Source: Desulfurobacterium sp. TC5-1
GTDB lineage: Bacteria; Aquificota; Aquificia; Desulfurobacteriales; Desulfurobacteriaceae
DNA length: 64,000 nt
Assembly (NCBI RefSeq): GCF_000421485.1
Contig: NZ_ATXC01000001.1
Span: 682,001-746,000 of the forward strand
Reading direction: 5' to 3'
Shown here: in pieces, positions 9,204 to 17,244 of the stretch
Layout of the letters: every line of letters begins with the position of its first letter
Numbering within the stretch: the first letter of the stretch is position 1
Notes under the pieces: model-generated
The model's database searches: none
What the model saw: the letters and a program-made list of their open reading frames with translations, nothing else
Told to the model about the DNA's origin: nothing
Position numbers and translations under genes: made by a program

Positions 9204-9791
9204 TCAAATTATCCCTTTGGTTGAAGGTATGCTATTCTTAAAACGTTCATCAATAGAAACAGCTTCCTTTAAGCTCCTTGCAACAGCCTTAAAAGAAGCT
9301 TCCGCAATGTGATGAAGATTCAATCCATAAAATAAATTCATATGAAGATTGCACTTTAATGAAAATGCAAAAGATTTCCAGAACTCTCTCCACAAGTCAA
9401 ACTCAATTCCGTTAAGCACTTTCATCTCAGGAAAGTTGTTGTAAATAAAGTACGGCCTTCCTGAAAGGTCAACCGCAACCATCACAAGCGTTTCATCCAT
9501 AGGAAGGATAAAACTACCGTACCTTTTAATCCCTCTTTTATCTCCCAAAGCCTCACTAAAAGCTTCACCCATCACGATTCCCACATCCTCTATGAGATGG
9601 TGATGATCAACTTCAACATCCCCAGCTGCAGTTATTTCTAAATCAAAACCTCCATGTTTAGAAAAAAGCTCAAGCATATGAGAAAGGAAAGGAATGTCCG
9701 TATTAATCTTGTATTTTCCCACACCATCAAGGTCTATTCTTATTTTTATGTCCGTTTCCTCCGTCTTCCTTCTAACTTCCGCCTTTCGCAA
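9204..9791 (-). CDS. hisB: Imidazoleglycerol-phosphate dehydratase
   Basis: HisB dehydrates imidazole glycerol phosphate to imidazole acetol phosphate, the sixth step of histidine synthesis. At 195 residues it is the stand-alone dehydratase without the phosphatase domain. Both metal-binding signatures are intact: DVEVDHHHLIEDVGI near residue 65 and GLNLHHIAEASFKA near residue 160, and the substrate-contacting PFLSHMLELFSKHGGF is present near residue 34. Its start overlaps the end of dprA by 20 bases. No other his genes are nearby, so the pathway is dispersed, as in many thermophiles. Confidence 0.97.
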   Translation of the reverse strand: MRKAEVRRKTEETDIKIRIDLDGVGKYKINTDIPFLSHMLELFSKHGGFDLEITAAGDVEVDHHHLIEDVGIVMGEAFSEALGDKRGIKRYGSFILPMDETLVMVAVDLSGRPYFIYNNFPEMKVLNGIEFDLWREFWKSFAFSLKCNLHMNLFYGLNLHHIAEASFKAVARSLKEAVSIDERFKNSIPSTKGII

Positions 9792-10815
9792 AATTACCTC
9801 CTTTAACTAAAAAATATCTATTTCCATCAGATCTAATAACACCCTCTGACTCAAGCTCAAAAAGTAGCGTAATAACTTCACAGTAAGGAAGTCCACTTTC
9901 TGCAACTATTTTATCAATATGAGCATCCCCCTTCAAAAGAACATCAATAATTGGCTGAAATTTATCATCTATTCCGCAATGATGGTTTTCCTCAGTTTTA
10001 AGGTAAGGAAGTTCTTCAAATATATCCTCAAAATCAACAATAGGCGTTGCTCCTTCCTTTAAAAGTCTATTACTTCCCCTACTGAAAACAGAATCAATAT
10101 TGCCGGGTACAACAAATACATCTCTACCCTGCTCAAGGGCAAAACCAGCTGTTATAAGCGCGCCACTATTTTCATTAGCTTCAACAACAACCGTAGCAAC
10201 AGAAAGGCCACTTATTATCCTATTCCTCCTTGGAAAATTTTCTTTTGAAGGTGGTGTACCAAATGGAAACTCTGAAATCAAAGCACCACCCTCTTCAAGA
10301 ATCCTCTCTCTCAAATTCCTATTCCCGGAAGGATAATTTATATCTATACCACAACCAAGCACAGCGTAGGTAACACCTTTAGATTCCACTGCCCCTTTAT
10401 GAGCTGCCGTATCTATCCCGTAAGCAAGCCCACTAACTACCGACACACCATGTGAAACAAGAAATGATGCAAGCTGATAGGCAATCTTCCTACCGTAAGA
10501 AGAACACTTCCTTGAACCCACAATAGAAATGGAGAAACCATCTTTTATCTCCCCTTTAATGTAAAGTACGGGCGGCGGAGCTGATATTTTTTTCAAGATG
10601 GAAGGATAAGCCTTTTCTGTAAAAGAAACTATTTTTACACCCGATGTTTGTGCTTTTTTAATTTCTTTCTCTGCCCTTAAAAGTTCCTCCCTTAAATCAA
10701 ACTCTCCAGACCTGAAAGCTATTTCAAAACTTCCATATCTATCTATAAGCTTCTTTATTGTTTTTAGACCTATACCTTTCTTAAAATAAAAGGCAAGAGC
10801 ATACAAAATTTCCAT
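9772..10815 (-). CDS. dprA: DNA-processing protein DprA
   Basis: DprA binds incoming single-stranded DNA during natural transformation and loads RecA. The 347-residue protein has a helix-hairpin-helix region at the N-terminus (GIGLKTIKKLIDRYGS), the Rossmann-like core with IVGSRKCSSYGRKIA and VSGLAYGIDTAAHKGA, the segment PRRNRIISGLS, and a C-terminal winged-helix. Those are the full set of DprA domains. It overlaps hisB and lies 12 bases after the cyclase gene. Its presence means the host probably keeps some competence machinery, which is relevant to how cargo reached the nearby element. Confidence 0.95.
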   Translation of the reverse strand: MEILYALAFYFKKGIGLKTIKKLIDRYGSFEIAFRSGEFDLREELLRAEKEIKKAQTSGVKIVSFTEKAYPSILKKISAPPPVLYIKGEIKDGFSISIVGSRKCSSYGRKIAYQLASFLVSHGVSVVSGLAYGIDTAAHKGAVESKGVTYAVLGCGIDINYPSGNRNLRERILEEGGALISEFPFGTPPSKENFPRRNRIISGLSVATVVVEANENSGALITAGFALEQGRDVFVVPGNIDSVFSRGSNRLLKEGATPIVDFEDIFEELPYLKTEENHHCGIDDKFQPIIDVLLKGDAHIDKIVAESGLPYCEVITLLFELESEGVIRSDGNRYFLVKGGNFAKGGS

Positions 10816-10826
10816 ATAATCCCCTG

Positions 10827-12866
10827 CTATTTAGTTTTCATGTGGAATACACCATTCCAGTTCTGCGGTGGATGTTCAATTAGTATTCTACATCTTCTTA
10901 CCATTTCTACCGCTGGAGGAAAATGGCTAATCTCATCAAATCGCTTTAAAGCCCTTTTAAATTCACCTCTCCGATAAAGTTCCAGAGCTTTTTCATACTT
11001 CTCTTTTAATCTAAAATTTTCAGCTGTTCTTTTTAAAAATGTATAAATTCTCACCGGCTGCTCTTTACCTTTAACTGTAACACTGTCAATCTCTACAGGA
11101 AAGAAAGAATGGTTAGAAAAATCAACTTGTTTCACACTGTTCTCAGAAGCCAAAATACACGTTCCATAAACCTTGTTAAGTCCTTCTATTCTTGATGCAA
11201 GGTTAACAGTATCACCAATTGCAGTATAATCAAAACGCTGGCTTGAACCCATATTCCCTACAACAGCACTACCCGTATTAATGCCAATTCCTATTTTAAT
11301 TTCGGGAAATCCTTTGTTTCTAAGTTCTTTATTTAAATTCTTTAGAGTCTCTATCATTTCCCAACCAGATACAACTGCTTTTTCAGGATGTTTATCCACA
11401 TTAAGTGGCGCGTTCCAGATGGCCATAATTGCATCACCTATATATTTATCGAGAGTTCCACTGTTTTTTAACACTACATCTGTAAGAGGTGTAAGAATAA
11501 GATTTAACAACTCAACCAATTTCTCAGGTCTTAATTTCTCGGAAATGGTAGTAAACCCTCTAATATCCGCAAATAGAACAGAAATTTCCCTTTTCTCACC
11601 ACCAAGTTTGAGCTTTTCAGGATGCTGAACCATAATTTTCAGAAGGGCAGGTGAAACGTATGTATCAAACATGCTTTTTATAAATCTTGCTTCTCTGCTC
11701 TTTTTGGCTATAAAAAACACTTCATTTAAAATTATAAAGAAGACAACAAATAGCAGTATTTGAAATATGTTTGGAAAATACAGCTTTAATACATAACACA
11801 AAATTGAAGCTATCACTAAAAGAAAAATCAAACATAAATATTCCAAGGCACGCAAATAAACGCTCTCCGTAAAATGAAAAATAAAAATTATCATAATACC
11901 AGAAAAAATCATAAAAATAAGATCGAAGCCTACAGAAGGAAACACAAAATCACGATTCAAAAAGTTGGATAAAAACGTATAATGAAAGAAAGGTCCAGGA
12001 ATATATCCTATAGATGATGGCTTTATATCAGTAATTCCTGCTTCCGAAATACCCAAAACAACTATTTTATTTTTAATTGCATTCTCAGGAATTTTTTTAT
12101 CATAAAGATCAGAAAATGAATACACATGTTTATAATAGTCAGCAATATGGTAAAAATTTAAAAGAACATCTTTTACAGGCAGTTTTTCTCCATCTATCCA
12201 TATATATTTATCAGTAACATTAAAATCTTTTCGCAAGTATAACCTTAAAGCCTGGAGTCCTAAAGAAGGATAAACATCTCCTAAAAAGACAGACAAAAGA
12301 GGATAGTGTCTTATTATTCCATCTTCATCTCCCTCAACATTTAACGTACCGGATAAATAGCAACTATTTGTAATAAACTCAATATTCGCTTCAGCAAAAG
12401 AATACATAGGAACAGCCAATTCCTGCGGAACTTTTAATAAAGCAGAATCTGAAAGAACATCTAAAATATCATCTGAAGGATTTTCTGTTGCCTTTCCTCT
12501 AAGAAAAAAACCACAAACAACATTATTAAGCTTAGCTATAGTATTTGCAAGCACTTCATCTTTTATATCTGAAGTCTTCTCAGAGAAAACCATATCTAAT
12601 GCTACAACTCGAGCGTCTTTGAGATTTTCTAAACCCCTGGCAATCAGCCTTCTATCCCAAGGCCACCTTCCAAATCTATTAACACTTTTCTCATCTACCA
12701 AGATGAGTGTTACTTCATTTGAAGGCCTTGATAAGTTGAAAGCATAAAACATATCCATAACTCTTAAAGAAAATGAATAAAAAGGAGGAACCTTAAAAAA
12801 ATAGATAATAAAAGTGAGAAAAAGGGAAAACATAAAAAAAAGAAATGAGGCTAAAAACTTCCTCAA
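10827..12866 (-). CDS. CHASE2-domain adenylate/guanylate cyclase
   Basis: A 679-residue membrane sensor that probably makes cAMP. Residues about 10-28 form one span; an extracytoplasmic CHASE2 domain follows (VTLILVDEKSVNRFGRWPWDR, VALDMVFSE); three spans come at about 310-390; the C-terminal class III cyclase domain begins near residue 435. Catalytic features are the metal-binding Asp in VLFADIRGFTT, the second Asp in KYIGDAIMA and the TAIGDTVNLASRIE segment. A Lys in LDKYIGD and the second Asp in GDTVN fit an adenylate cyclase, by family comparison. It is set between the UPF0280 gene and dprA on one strand. The signal sensed is unknown. Confidence 0.92.
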   Translation of the reverse strand: MRKFLASFLFFMFSLFLTFIIYFFKVPPFYSFSLRVMDMFYAFNLSRPSNEVTLILVDEKSVNRFGRWPWDRRLIARGLENLKDARVVALDMVFSEKTSDIKDEVLANTIAKLNNVVCGFFLRGKATENPSDDILDVLSDSALLKVPQELAVPMYSFAEANIEFITNSCYLSGTLNVEGDEDGIIRHYPLLSVFLGDVYPSLGLQALRLYLRKDFNVTDKYIWIDGEKLPVKDVLLNFYHIADYYKHVYSFSDLYDKKIPENAIKNKIVVLGISEAGITDIKPSSIGYIPGPFFHYTFLSNFLNRDFVFPSVGFDLIFMIFSGIMIIFIFHFTESVYLRALEYLCLIFLLVIASILCYVLKLYFPNIFQILLFVVFFIILNEVFFIAKKSREARFIKSMFDTYVSPALLKIMVQHPEKLKLGGEKREISVLFADIRGFTTISEKLRPEKLVELLNLILTPLTDVVLKNSGTLDKYIGDAIMAIWNAPLNVDKHPEKAVVSGWEMIETLKNLNKELRNKGFPEIKIGIGINTGSAVVGNMGSSQRFDYTAIGDTVNLASRIEGLNKVYGTCILASENSVKQVDFSNHSFFPVEIDSVTVKGKEQPVRIYTFLKRTAENFRLKEKYEKALELYRRGEFKRALKRFDEISHFPPAVEMVRRCRILIEHPPQNWNGVFHMKTK

Positions 12867-12905
12867 ACTAAGCTCCCAAGCATTAGTTAAATATAATTAT
12901 ATCAC

Positions 12906-13655
12906 TTAAACTATTCTTACCATTTCCAAATTTCCATTAACAACAATTTTGTCTCCAATGACACAAAAAACACCTGCTATCTTTTTTTCTCCGATTAATC
13001 TTTTTGCTTTTTCGACCGACTCCTCAAAAGTCCTGCTATTGGCAAGAAAAGTTGCCGCACAATCGGCAACAACTACATCCTCAGCAACAACCGTAGCTAT
13101 TGTAGTATTTCCAAAACTCAAAGAGTGTCCGATTTTGCTCGAAGAACTACAAACGCCCCATTTTCCTTCAGGAATCCTCAATCCAATAGTTTCATCTATT
13201 TTAGAATTTCCCGTGTAAAGCTTTAAAACTCTTCTCTCTTTTGAAAAAACTAAAACATCCCCGCCATTTTCAATTATGTACTGGCTAAAGCCCAGCCCTT
13301 CCAACTTTTTTCCTACAAAATAGTTTATCGCACCAGCAACGCCCGCCATTGGTCCAACACCAACTTTCTGAGAAGCATTCAACATAGTTTTTACGATTTC
13401 CGGCAACAACAGATCATCAACCTTTACAGGCACAAGGCTGGAATAAAAGTCAGGATTTTCTTTTATATAAGCTTCAAGTTGCTTTCTCAGCAAAATAAGA
13501 TATTCTAAAATCACCTTTTTAAGATTTTCAGAAAAAGAGAAAATCCCGGGCAGATATATCCACAAGTCACTTTCACCTGCACTTACTTCAAAAGATACAC
13601 CTTTCCTTCCAACAAATTGTCTGTAAAATCTCTTCTCCGGCCTTACCTTCTTCAT
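12906..13655 (-). CDS. UPF0280 (ApbE-like) family protein
   Basis: A protein of about 249 residues in the UPF0280 family, which is distantly related to ApbE flavin-trafficking proteins. Recognisable parts are VGPMAGVAGAINYFVG near residue 110, IIENGGDVLV, and the late VVADCAATFLAN. ApbE proteins transfer FMN to target proteins, but UPF0280 members lack a demonstrated reaction. I choose the ATG at 13655, which overlaps the proC stop as TGATG; a GTG two codons upstream would also be in frame. Co-transcription with proC is likely. Confidence 0.82.
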   Translation of the reverse strand: MKKVRPEKRFYRQFVGRKGVSFEVSAGESDLWIYLPGIFSFSENLKKVILEYLILLRKQLEAYIKENPDFYSSLVPVKVDDLLLPEIVKTMLNASQKVGVGPMAGVAGAINYFVGKKLEGLGFSQYIIENGGDVLVFSKERRVLKLYTGNSKIDETIGLRIPEGKWGVCSSSSKIGHSLSFGNTTIATVVAEDVVVADCAATFLANSRTFEESVEKAKRLIGEKKIAGVFCVIGDKIVVNGNLEMVRIV

Positions 13656-14473
13656 CACCACTTCTTTATAAGTTCTGATATTTCCTTTGAACGCTTAAAA
13701 GCAGCAAATACCGCCTCTATAAAGGCAGAACGAACACCTTTCTCTTCAAGCTTTGCTATCCCCTCAGCTGTCGTACCGGCAGGTGAAATAACACTATCCT
13801 TCAAAACCTCTGGATGTTCACCCTTTAAAACCATCTCCGCAGAACCTTTAACTGTCTGAGCTGCTAATTTTAAAGCTGTATCCCTTGGAAGTCCTGCTCT
13901 AACGCCACCATCTGCAAGAGCCTCAATCATAAGGAATATAAAAGCAGGACCACTACCTGAAAGACCAGTAACAGCATCCATCAACTTTTCTTCCACTTCT
14001 ATAACTTCCCCTGCTGTACTGAATAGCCCTTTAAAAAGATTTATTTCCTCATCAGAAACATTAATATTCCTGCTAAAAGCTATTGTACCCTCACTAACTT
14101 TAACAAGTATATTAGGCATAACCCTGATAATCTTTTTATCTTTACCGAGAATATTCTCAATGTTTTCAATAGGATAACCGGCAGCTATACTAACAATCAA
14201 CTGTTGGGGAATAACCGCATTTTTAATCTCATTCAAAACGGCCGTCATAACTTGAGGTTTGACGGCAAGCACAATAATATCCGAAAGAGCAACGACTTCC
14301 GTGTTCAAAATAAAAGTATTAATCCCAAATGTTTGCTTTAAATAACAAAGTCTCTTTTCACTAACATCAGAAACATTTATATCGCAGGGCTTAATTTTAC
14401 GTGAAGCAATAATTGACTCAATCAAAGCCTCTGCCATCCTGCCACCACCAATAAATCCTACCCTTGCATTCAT
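13655..14473 (-). CDS. proC: Pyrroline-5-carboxylate reductase
   Basis: ProC reduces pyrroline-5-carboxylate to proline with NAD(P)H, the last step of proline synthesis. The chain is 272 residues from the ATG at 14473, chosen because GGAGGAG lies directly upstream and the Rossmann strand VGFIGGGRMAEALI then sits at the N-terminus as usual. Further motifs are AVKPQV, RVMPN and the C-terminal signature GLSGSGPAFIFLMIEALADG. It is the first gene of the minus-strand run proC, UPF0280, cyclase, dprA, hisB, small protein, and it is the last chromosomal protein gene before the tRNA and the element. Confidence 0.96.
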   Translation of the reverse strand: MNARVGFIGGGRMAEALIESIIASRKIKPCDINVSDVSEKRLCYLKQTFGINTFILNTEVVALSDIIVLAVKPQVMTAVLNEIKNAVIPQQLIVSIAAGYPIENIENILGKDKKIIRVMPNILVKVSEGTIAFSRNINVSDEEINLFKGLFSTAGEVIEVEEKLMDAVTGLSGSGPAFIFLMIEALADGGVRAGLPRDTALKLAAQTVKGSAEMVLKGEHPEVLKDSVISPAGTTAEGIAKLEEKGVRSAFIEAVFAAFKRSKEISELIKKW

Positions 14474-14527
14474 AACTCCTCCGCCTATTTTATGTTTACA
14501 CATAGTAATCTTAAGAATACCAAAAAA

Positions 14528-14614
14528 GCCCGGGTGGCGGAACTGGCAGACGCGAGGGACTCAAAATCCCTTGCCCTTGCGGGCGTGCGGGTTCGATTCC
14601 CGCCCCGGGCACCA
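14528..14614 (+). tRNA. tRNA-Leu (anticodon CAA)
   Basis: This 87-base segment folds as a class II tRNA. The acceptor stem is GCCCGGG/CCCGGGC, the D arm contains GGCGGAACTGGCAGACGC, and the anticodon stem AGGGA/TCCCT encloses CTCAAAA, giving anticodon CAA for UUG codons. A long variable arm TGCCCTTGCGGGCG follows, then the T arm with GGTTCGATTCC, and CCA is encoded at the end. The long variable arm and the anticodon agree on leucine. The integrase gene begins 165 bases downstream, which is the classic layout for an element inserted at a tRNA 3' end. Confidence 0.96.
14590..14614 (+). other. Candidate attachment site (tRNA-Leu 3' end)
   Basis: Tyrosine integrases of ICEs commonly recombine within the T arm and acceptor end of a tRNA, leaving a direct repeat of that segment at the far end. 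The integrase here reads away from the tRNA. I see no second copy of this segment in the window, so the far junction would lie beyond 64000. Position is inferred from context. Confidence 0.45.
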
Positions 14615-14672
14615 ATTAAAACCTTTTAAAAAAAAGCGTTTTTCGACCTTAATTATAATATTACTTACCCTC

Positions 14673-14701
14673 TGGACAAAAAAGAATATAGGGAATATAA
14701 A
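14673..14701 (+). promoter_or_regulatory. Integrase promoter containing the element-wide site
   Basis: TGGACA (14673-14678), 17-base spacer, TATAAA (14696-14701). The -35 and spacer read GGACAAAAAAGAATATA, a close variant of the site found at the tra promoters. This ties control of excision and integration to control of transfer. Confidence 0.65.
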
Positions 14702-14718
14702 GGAACGAAACGGAAAAA

Positions 14719-14739
14719 TTGATCGCAGTGTGCGATCAA
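14719..14739. promoter_or_regulatory. Perfect inverted repeat upstream of the integrase
   Basis: TTGATCGCA-GTG-TGCGATCAA is a 9-bp perfect inverted repeat with a 3-bp centre, lying between the integrase promoter and its start codon. Related TTGCGACC and TTGCACC words follow at once. It could be an operator, an integrase arm site or an mRNA hairpin. Confidence 0.55.
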
Positions 14740-14779
14740 TTTGCGACCAATTTTGCACCCATATAGAGGGAGGCATAAA

Positions 14780-15796
14780 ATGAGACTCTTTAAAAGGGAA
14801 AATGGCTACTGGTACATAGAATATGAAAGGAATAAACGCGTCAGCCTAAAAACAAAAAACAAACAGAAAGCTATTAAGCTTTTCAAAGAATTCCAGGCTC
14901 TTTACTATCAAAGAAAAGCCGGAATAATAAGAAAAAGCATTACACTATCAGATTTCCTAAATGAATACATAGAATGGGTATCTGAAAGTAGAAGTCAGGG
15001 AACTTATAAGAAAATACTCACTATTACAAAACAATTCCTGGAATTTTGCGGTAACATTCCTATTGACGCCCTGGACGTAAAATTATTTGACAGGTACATC
15101 ATTCATTTACGAAAGAAAAAACTCAGCTTTCAAACGATAAACGGTCACATAAGACACCTTAAGGCTGCTTTTAATAAAGCTGTTAATTGGAATTACATAG
15201 ATAAAAATCCTATAGCGTCATACAAACTTCTGAAAATTCAGGAAAAACTCCCGAGATTCATGATGCCTGAACAGATTCATAAAGTAGCTTCTATTATAGA
15301 TAATAAAATATTGAGAGAAATTTTTTATTTTTTAGTTTACACAGGAATGCGAAGAGGAGAGCTGGTATCTCTTACCTGGAAACAAATAGACCTTAAAAAC
15401 GGCATAATCATACTTGATAAAACAAAGAACAAAAAAGTACGAATAATACCCATACATCCATTCCTGAAAAGAATCCTTTTGGAAAAATTAGAAGAAGATC
15501 CTGATCCCAGAGAGAGAGTTTTTCCAGTAAAGGCTGATTTTGTGACAAAAGGGCTAAAGAGATACTTTCGTAAAGCTGGAATTCCAGAATTTCGGGTGCA
15601 CGATTTGAGACATACGTTTGCTTCTCTTTTGGCAATGGAAGGAGTATCTCTAAAAATAGTTAAAGAACTCCTCGGACACTCTGACTATAAAACAACTGAA
15701 ATATATGCTCACATAGCTGAACAGACATTATTTGAGGCAGTTAAAAGACTTCCCAGTAATCTTGACAATATGGAATATACAAATTATCATAAGTAG
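14780..15796 (+). CDS. int: Tyrosine recombinase (element integrase)
   Basis: A 338-residue integrase that would catalyse insertion into and excision from the tRNA-Leu gene. The N-terminal part (KRENGYWYIEY, then KTKNKQKAIKLF) resembles the arm-binding domain, a SAM-like core-binding domain follows, and the catalytic domain holds the whole active site: Arg in TGMRRGELVSLTW, Lys in DKTKNKKVR, HDLRHTFAS giving His and Arg, His in LLGHSDYKTTEIY and the nucleophile Tyr in that last segment. I start at ATG 14780 after GGGAGGC; the in-frame TTG at 14741 lacks a ribosome site. It lies beside the tRNA with its promoter carrying the shared site. Confidence 0.95.
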   Translation: MRLFKRENGYWYIEYERNKRVSLKTKNKQKAIKLFKEFQALYYQRKAGIIRKSITLSDFLNEYIEWVSESRSQGTYKKILTITKQFLEFCGNIPIDALDVKLFDRYIIHLRKKKLSFQTINGHIRHLKAAFNKAVNWNYIDKNPIASYKLLKIQEKLPRFMMPEQIHKVASIIDNKILREIFYFLVYTGMRRGELVSLTWKQIDLKNGIIILDKTKNKKVRIIPIHPFLKRILLEKLEEDPDPRERVFPVKADFVTKGLKRYFRKAGIPEFRVHDLRHTFASLLAMEGVSLKIVKELLGHSDYKTTEIYAHIAEQTLFEAVKRLPSNLDNMEYTNYHK

Positions 15797-15855
15797 TAAG
15801 AAATACTTATTTATAGTGAAGTAAGTTTTTATCAAAACAATTCGGGAGGTGGAAA

Positions 15856-15945
15856 ATGGAAGCAGCAGTTATACTGCTAAAACTTTACGGGATTGCATGG
15901 GCAGTAGTCCCGGCATCCCTATGGTTCTTTTTCAGGAGGGTTTAA
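15856..15945 (+). CDS. 29-residue single-span membrane peptide
   Basis: A small open frame encoding a 29-residue peptide that is almost entirely one hydrophobic span (ILLKLYGIAWAVVPASLWFFF) ending in Arg-Arg-Val; the longest quoted hydrophobic stretch covers most of it. It is supported by a very strong ribosome site, TTCGGGAGGTGGAAA, the same leader that precedes many genes of this element, and by a terminator overlapping its stop. Function unknown. A type I toxin or a small regulator of a membrane complex is possible, but nothing in the sequence decides this. Confidence 0.6.
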   Translation: MEAAVILLKLYGIAWAVVPASLWFFFRRV

Positions 15946-15961
15946 CCCTCCCCCCTTATTT
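15935..15961 (+). terminator. Terminator behind the small membrane peptide
   Basis: Hairpin GGAGGG/CCCTCC with loop TTTAA, which contains the stop codon, followed by CCCCTTATTTT. It ends the integrase-side transcript before the next pair of genes. Confidence 0.6.
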
Positions 15962-16099
15962 TCACGACTCCTCACGCAGATGATAATTTTTCCGCTGATC
16001 CTCTCCTTTTCAAAATAGTGTACAGCACACAGCGTGAACCGTGTTGAAACTAAAGAAATCAGAACCTAATTTTAATGAAGACAATCAAAAGAGGAAAGG

Positions 16100-16579
16100 A
16101 TGACTGTTCACTATTTAACAGGCATAGAAGCCCTCAACTATCATGGGGCAGACTGGCATTCTTTTGCTTACGATTTTAACCGCAGATATCCCGAAGAGGT
16201 TAGAACGTGGGCAGAAGATTACGGAATCATCAAAGAAGAAAACAGGGAGGTGGCAAACCCTGTAAGGGCTTTTCTTGATTACCTTTTCTACAATATCAGG
16301 TTCAGGAAAAGAGTTCCTGTTAAGAGAATAAGCGATCTTAACTTTTCGGACAAAGAAGAAAAAGAAATAAAACAAAAATTAAGAGAACTTCTCGAGCCTG
16401 CCCTCAAAGAAGAGGAACTGGAACTTTTGAAAAAGTGGGAACGGTATAACAGAGGTGAACACTATGAACTTGCGCGTATCAGACTTCTTGAAAGAGAAGC
16501 TTGGAAAAGAAGAACGAAAAAAGCTCAACGTAATGTCAGAGATTTTAAAGAAGCTGTCAGAAAAGCCTTTAATCTTTAA
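16100..16579 (+). CDS. Probable antitoxin partner of the AbiEii-like protein
   Basis: A 159-residue protein of unknown family, rich in Glu, Arg and Lys, without membrane spans. The N-terminal half (LTGIEALNYHGADWHSFAYDFN) is mixed; the C-terminal half is a long charged helix. It is preceded by AGAGGAAAGG and overlaps the following nucleotidyltransferase gene by 116 bases in another frame. In AbiE-type systems the antitoxin gene lies directly upstream of the nucleotidyltransferase toxin. That arrangement is why I call it the probable antitoxin; it lacks an obvious HTH, so the regulatory role of AbiEi is not evident here. Confidence 0.55.
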   Translation: MTVHYLTGIEALNYHGADWHSFAYDFNRRYPEEVRTWAEDYGIIKEENREVANPVRAFLDYLFYNIRFRKRVPVKRISDLNFSDKEEKEIKQKLRELLEPALKEEELELLKKWERYNRGEHYELARIRLLEREAWKRRTKKAQRNVRDFKEAVRKAFNL

Positions 16580-17177
16580 AGGTGGTAGTGCGTTGATGTT
16601 TTTCTACGGACTTGACAGATTTTCTGAAGATCTTGATTTTGACTGCAATTATAAGCTTTCGGCGAGCAGTATTATTAAAAGTTTACAAGCTATAGGAAAC
16701 GTTAATCTCAAAAAAGACACAGAAACTGTTAAAAGAATGATGGTTTCCCCCCACAGAGAAAATTTTAAAGTCAAGGTGGAAATATCTTTACGGAACTATA
16801 AGCCGATTTTGTCTTCTAAAGAAATAGGTGCTTCTCTTCGTGTTTACGATATTAACGACCTCTTTCAGCAAAAGATTAACGCCTTTGTAGGAAGGCATAC
16901 AGCCCGAGACCTTTACGATATTGGTTTTATTGTTGAAAAGTATTATGATTTCCTTCTTCCAGGATTAAAAAAATCCTTGTTTAACGTTTTTTCTTCTAAA
17001 GATGAAATATACGACCTCATCCCGATGTATGCCGAAATTTTCACAGAGGACGACATATTGACTGATTCAGACCTTTTAAAAAGCGTAACGAGATTGATGA
17101 CATTCTACGAAAAAATGAAAGAGGACCCGAGAGATTCTCTTGAAGTTGAGGAAGATTATAAAGAACCTGAACCATGA
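16464..17177 (+). CDS. AbiEii/AbiGii-like nucleotidyltransferase (putative toxin)
   Basis: A nucleotidyltransferase of about 237 residues in the AbiEii/AbiGii group, whose members inhibit growth, some by modifying tRNA, and protect against phage. The fold signature is FKGGSALMFFYGLDRFSEDLDFD, giving GGS and the paired Asp, and a third acidic residue lies in the KVKVEIS strand. Later the segment GRHTARDLYDIGFI matches the family's second conserved block. ATG 16464 has GAGGTG six bases upstream; ATG 16533, just before the core domain, is a shorter possible start that would reduce the overlap. A hairpin follows the stop. It probably works as a stabilisation or defence module of the element. Confidence 0.78.
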   Translation: MNLRVSDFLKEKLGKEERKKLNVMSEILKKLSEKPLIFKGGSALMFFYGLDRFSEDLDFDCNYKLSASSIIKSLQAIGNVNLKKDTETVKRMMVSPHRENFKVKVEISLRNYKPILSSKEIGASLRVYDINDLFQQKINAFVGRHTARDLYDIGFIVEKYYDFLLPGLKKSLFNVFSSKDEIYDLIPMYAEIFTEDDILTDSDLLKSVTRLMTFYEKMKEDPRDSLEVEEDYKEPEP

Positions 17178-17195
17178 CTTTTACGGGGAAAAGGC

Positions 17196-17212
17196 CGGGG
17201 CAAAACGCCCCG
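17196..17212. terminator. Hairpin between converging genes
   Basis: CGGGGC/GCCCCG with loop AAAAC, between the nucleotidyltransferase stop and the end of the minus-strand operon. Read from the minus strand a short T run (GCCTTTTCC) follows it, so it may serve the minus operon. Confidence 0.5.
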
Positions 17213-17244
17213 AAAGGTTAAGTGGGAATCCTGAAGTGAAGATT

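Noticed and set aside
14590-14614. Second attachment site inside the window
   Set aside because: I scanned for another copy of the tRNA-Leu 3' segment and saw none; the far end is taken to lie beyond 64000.
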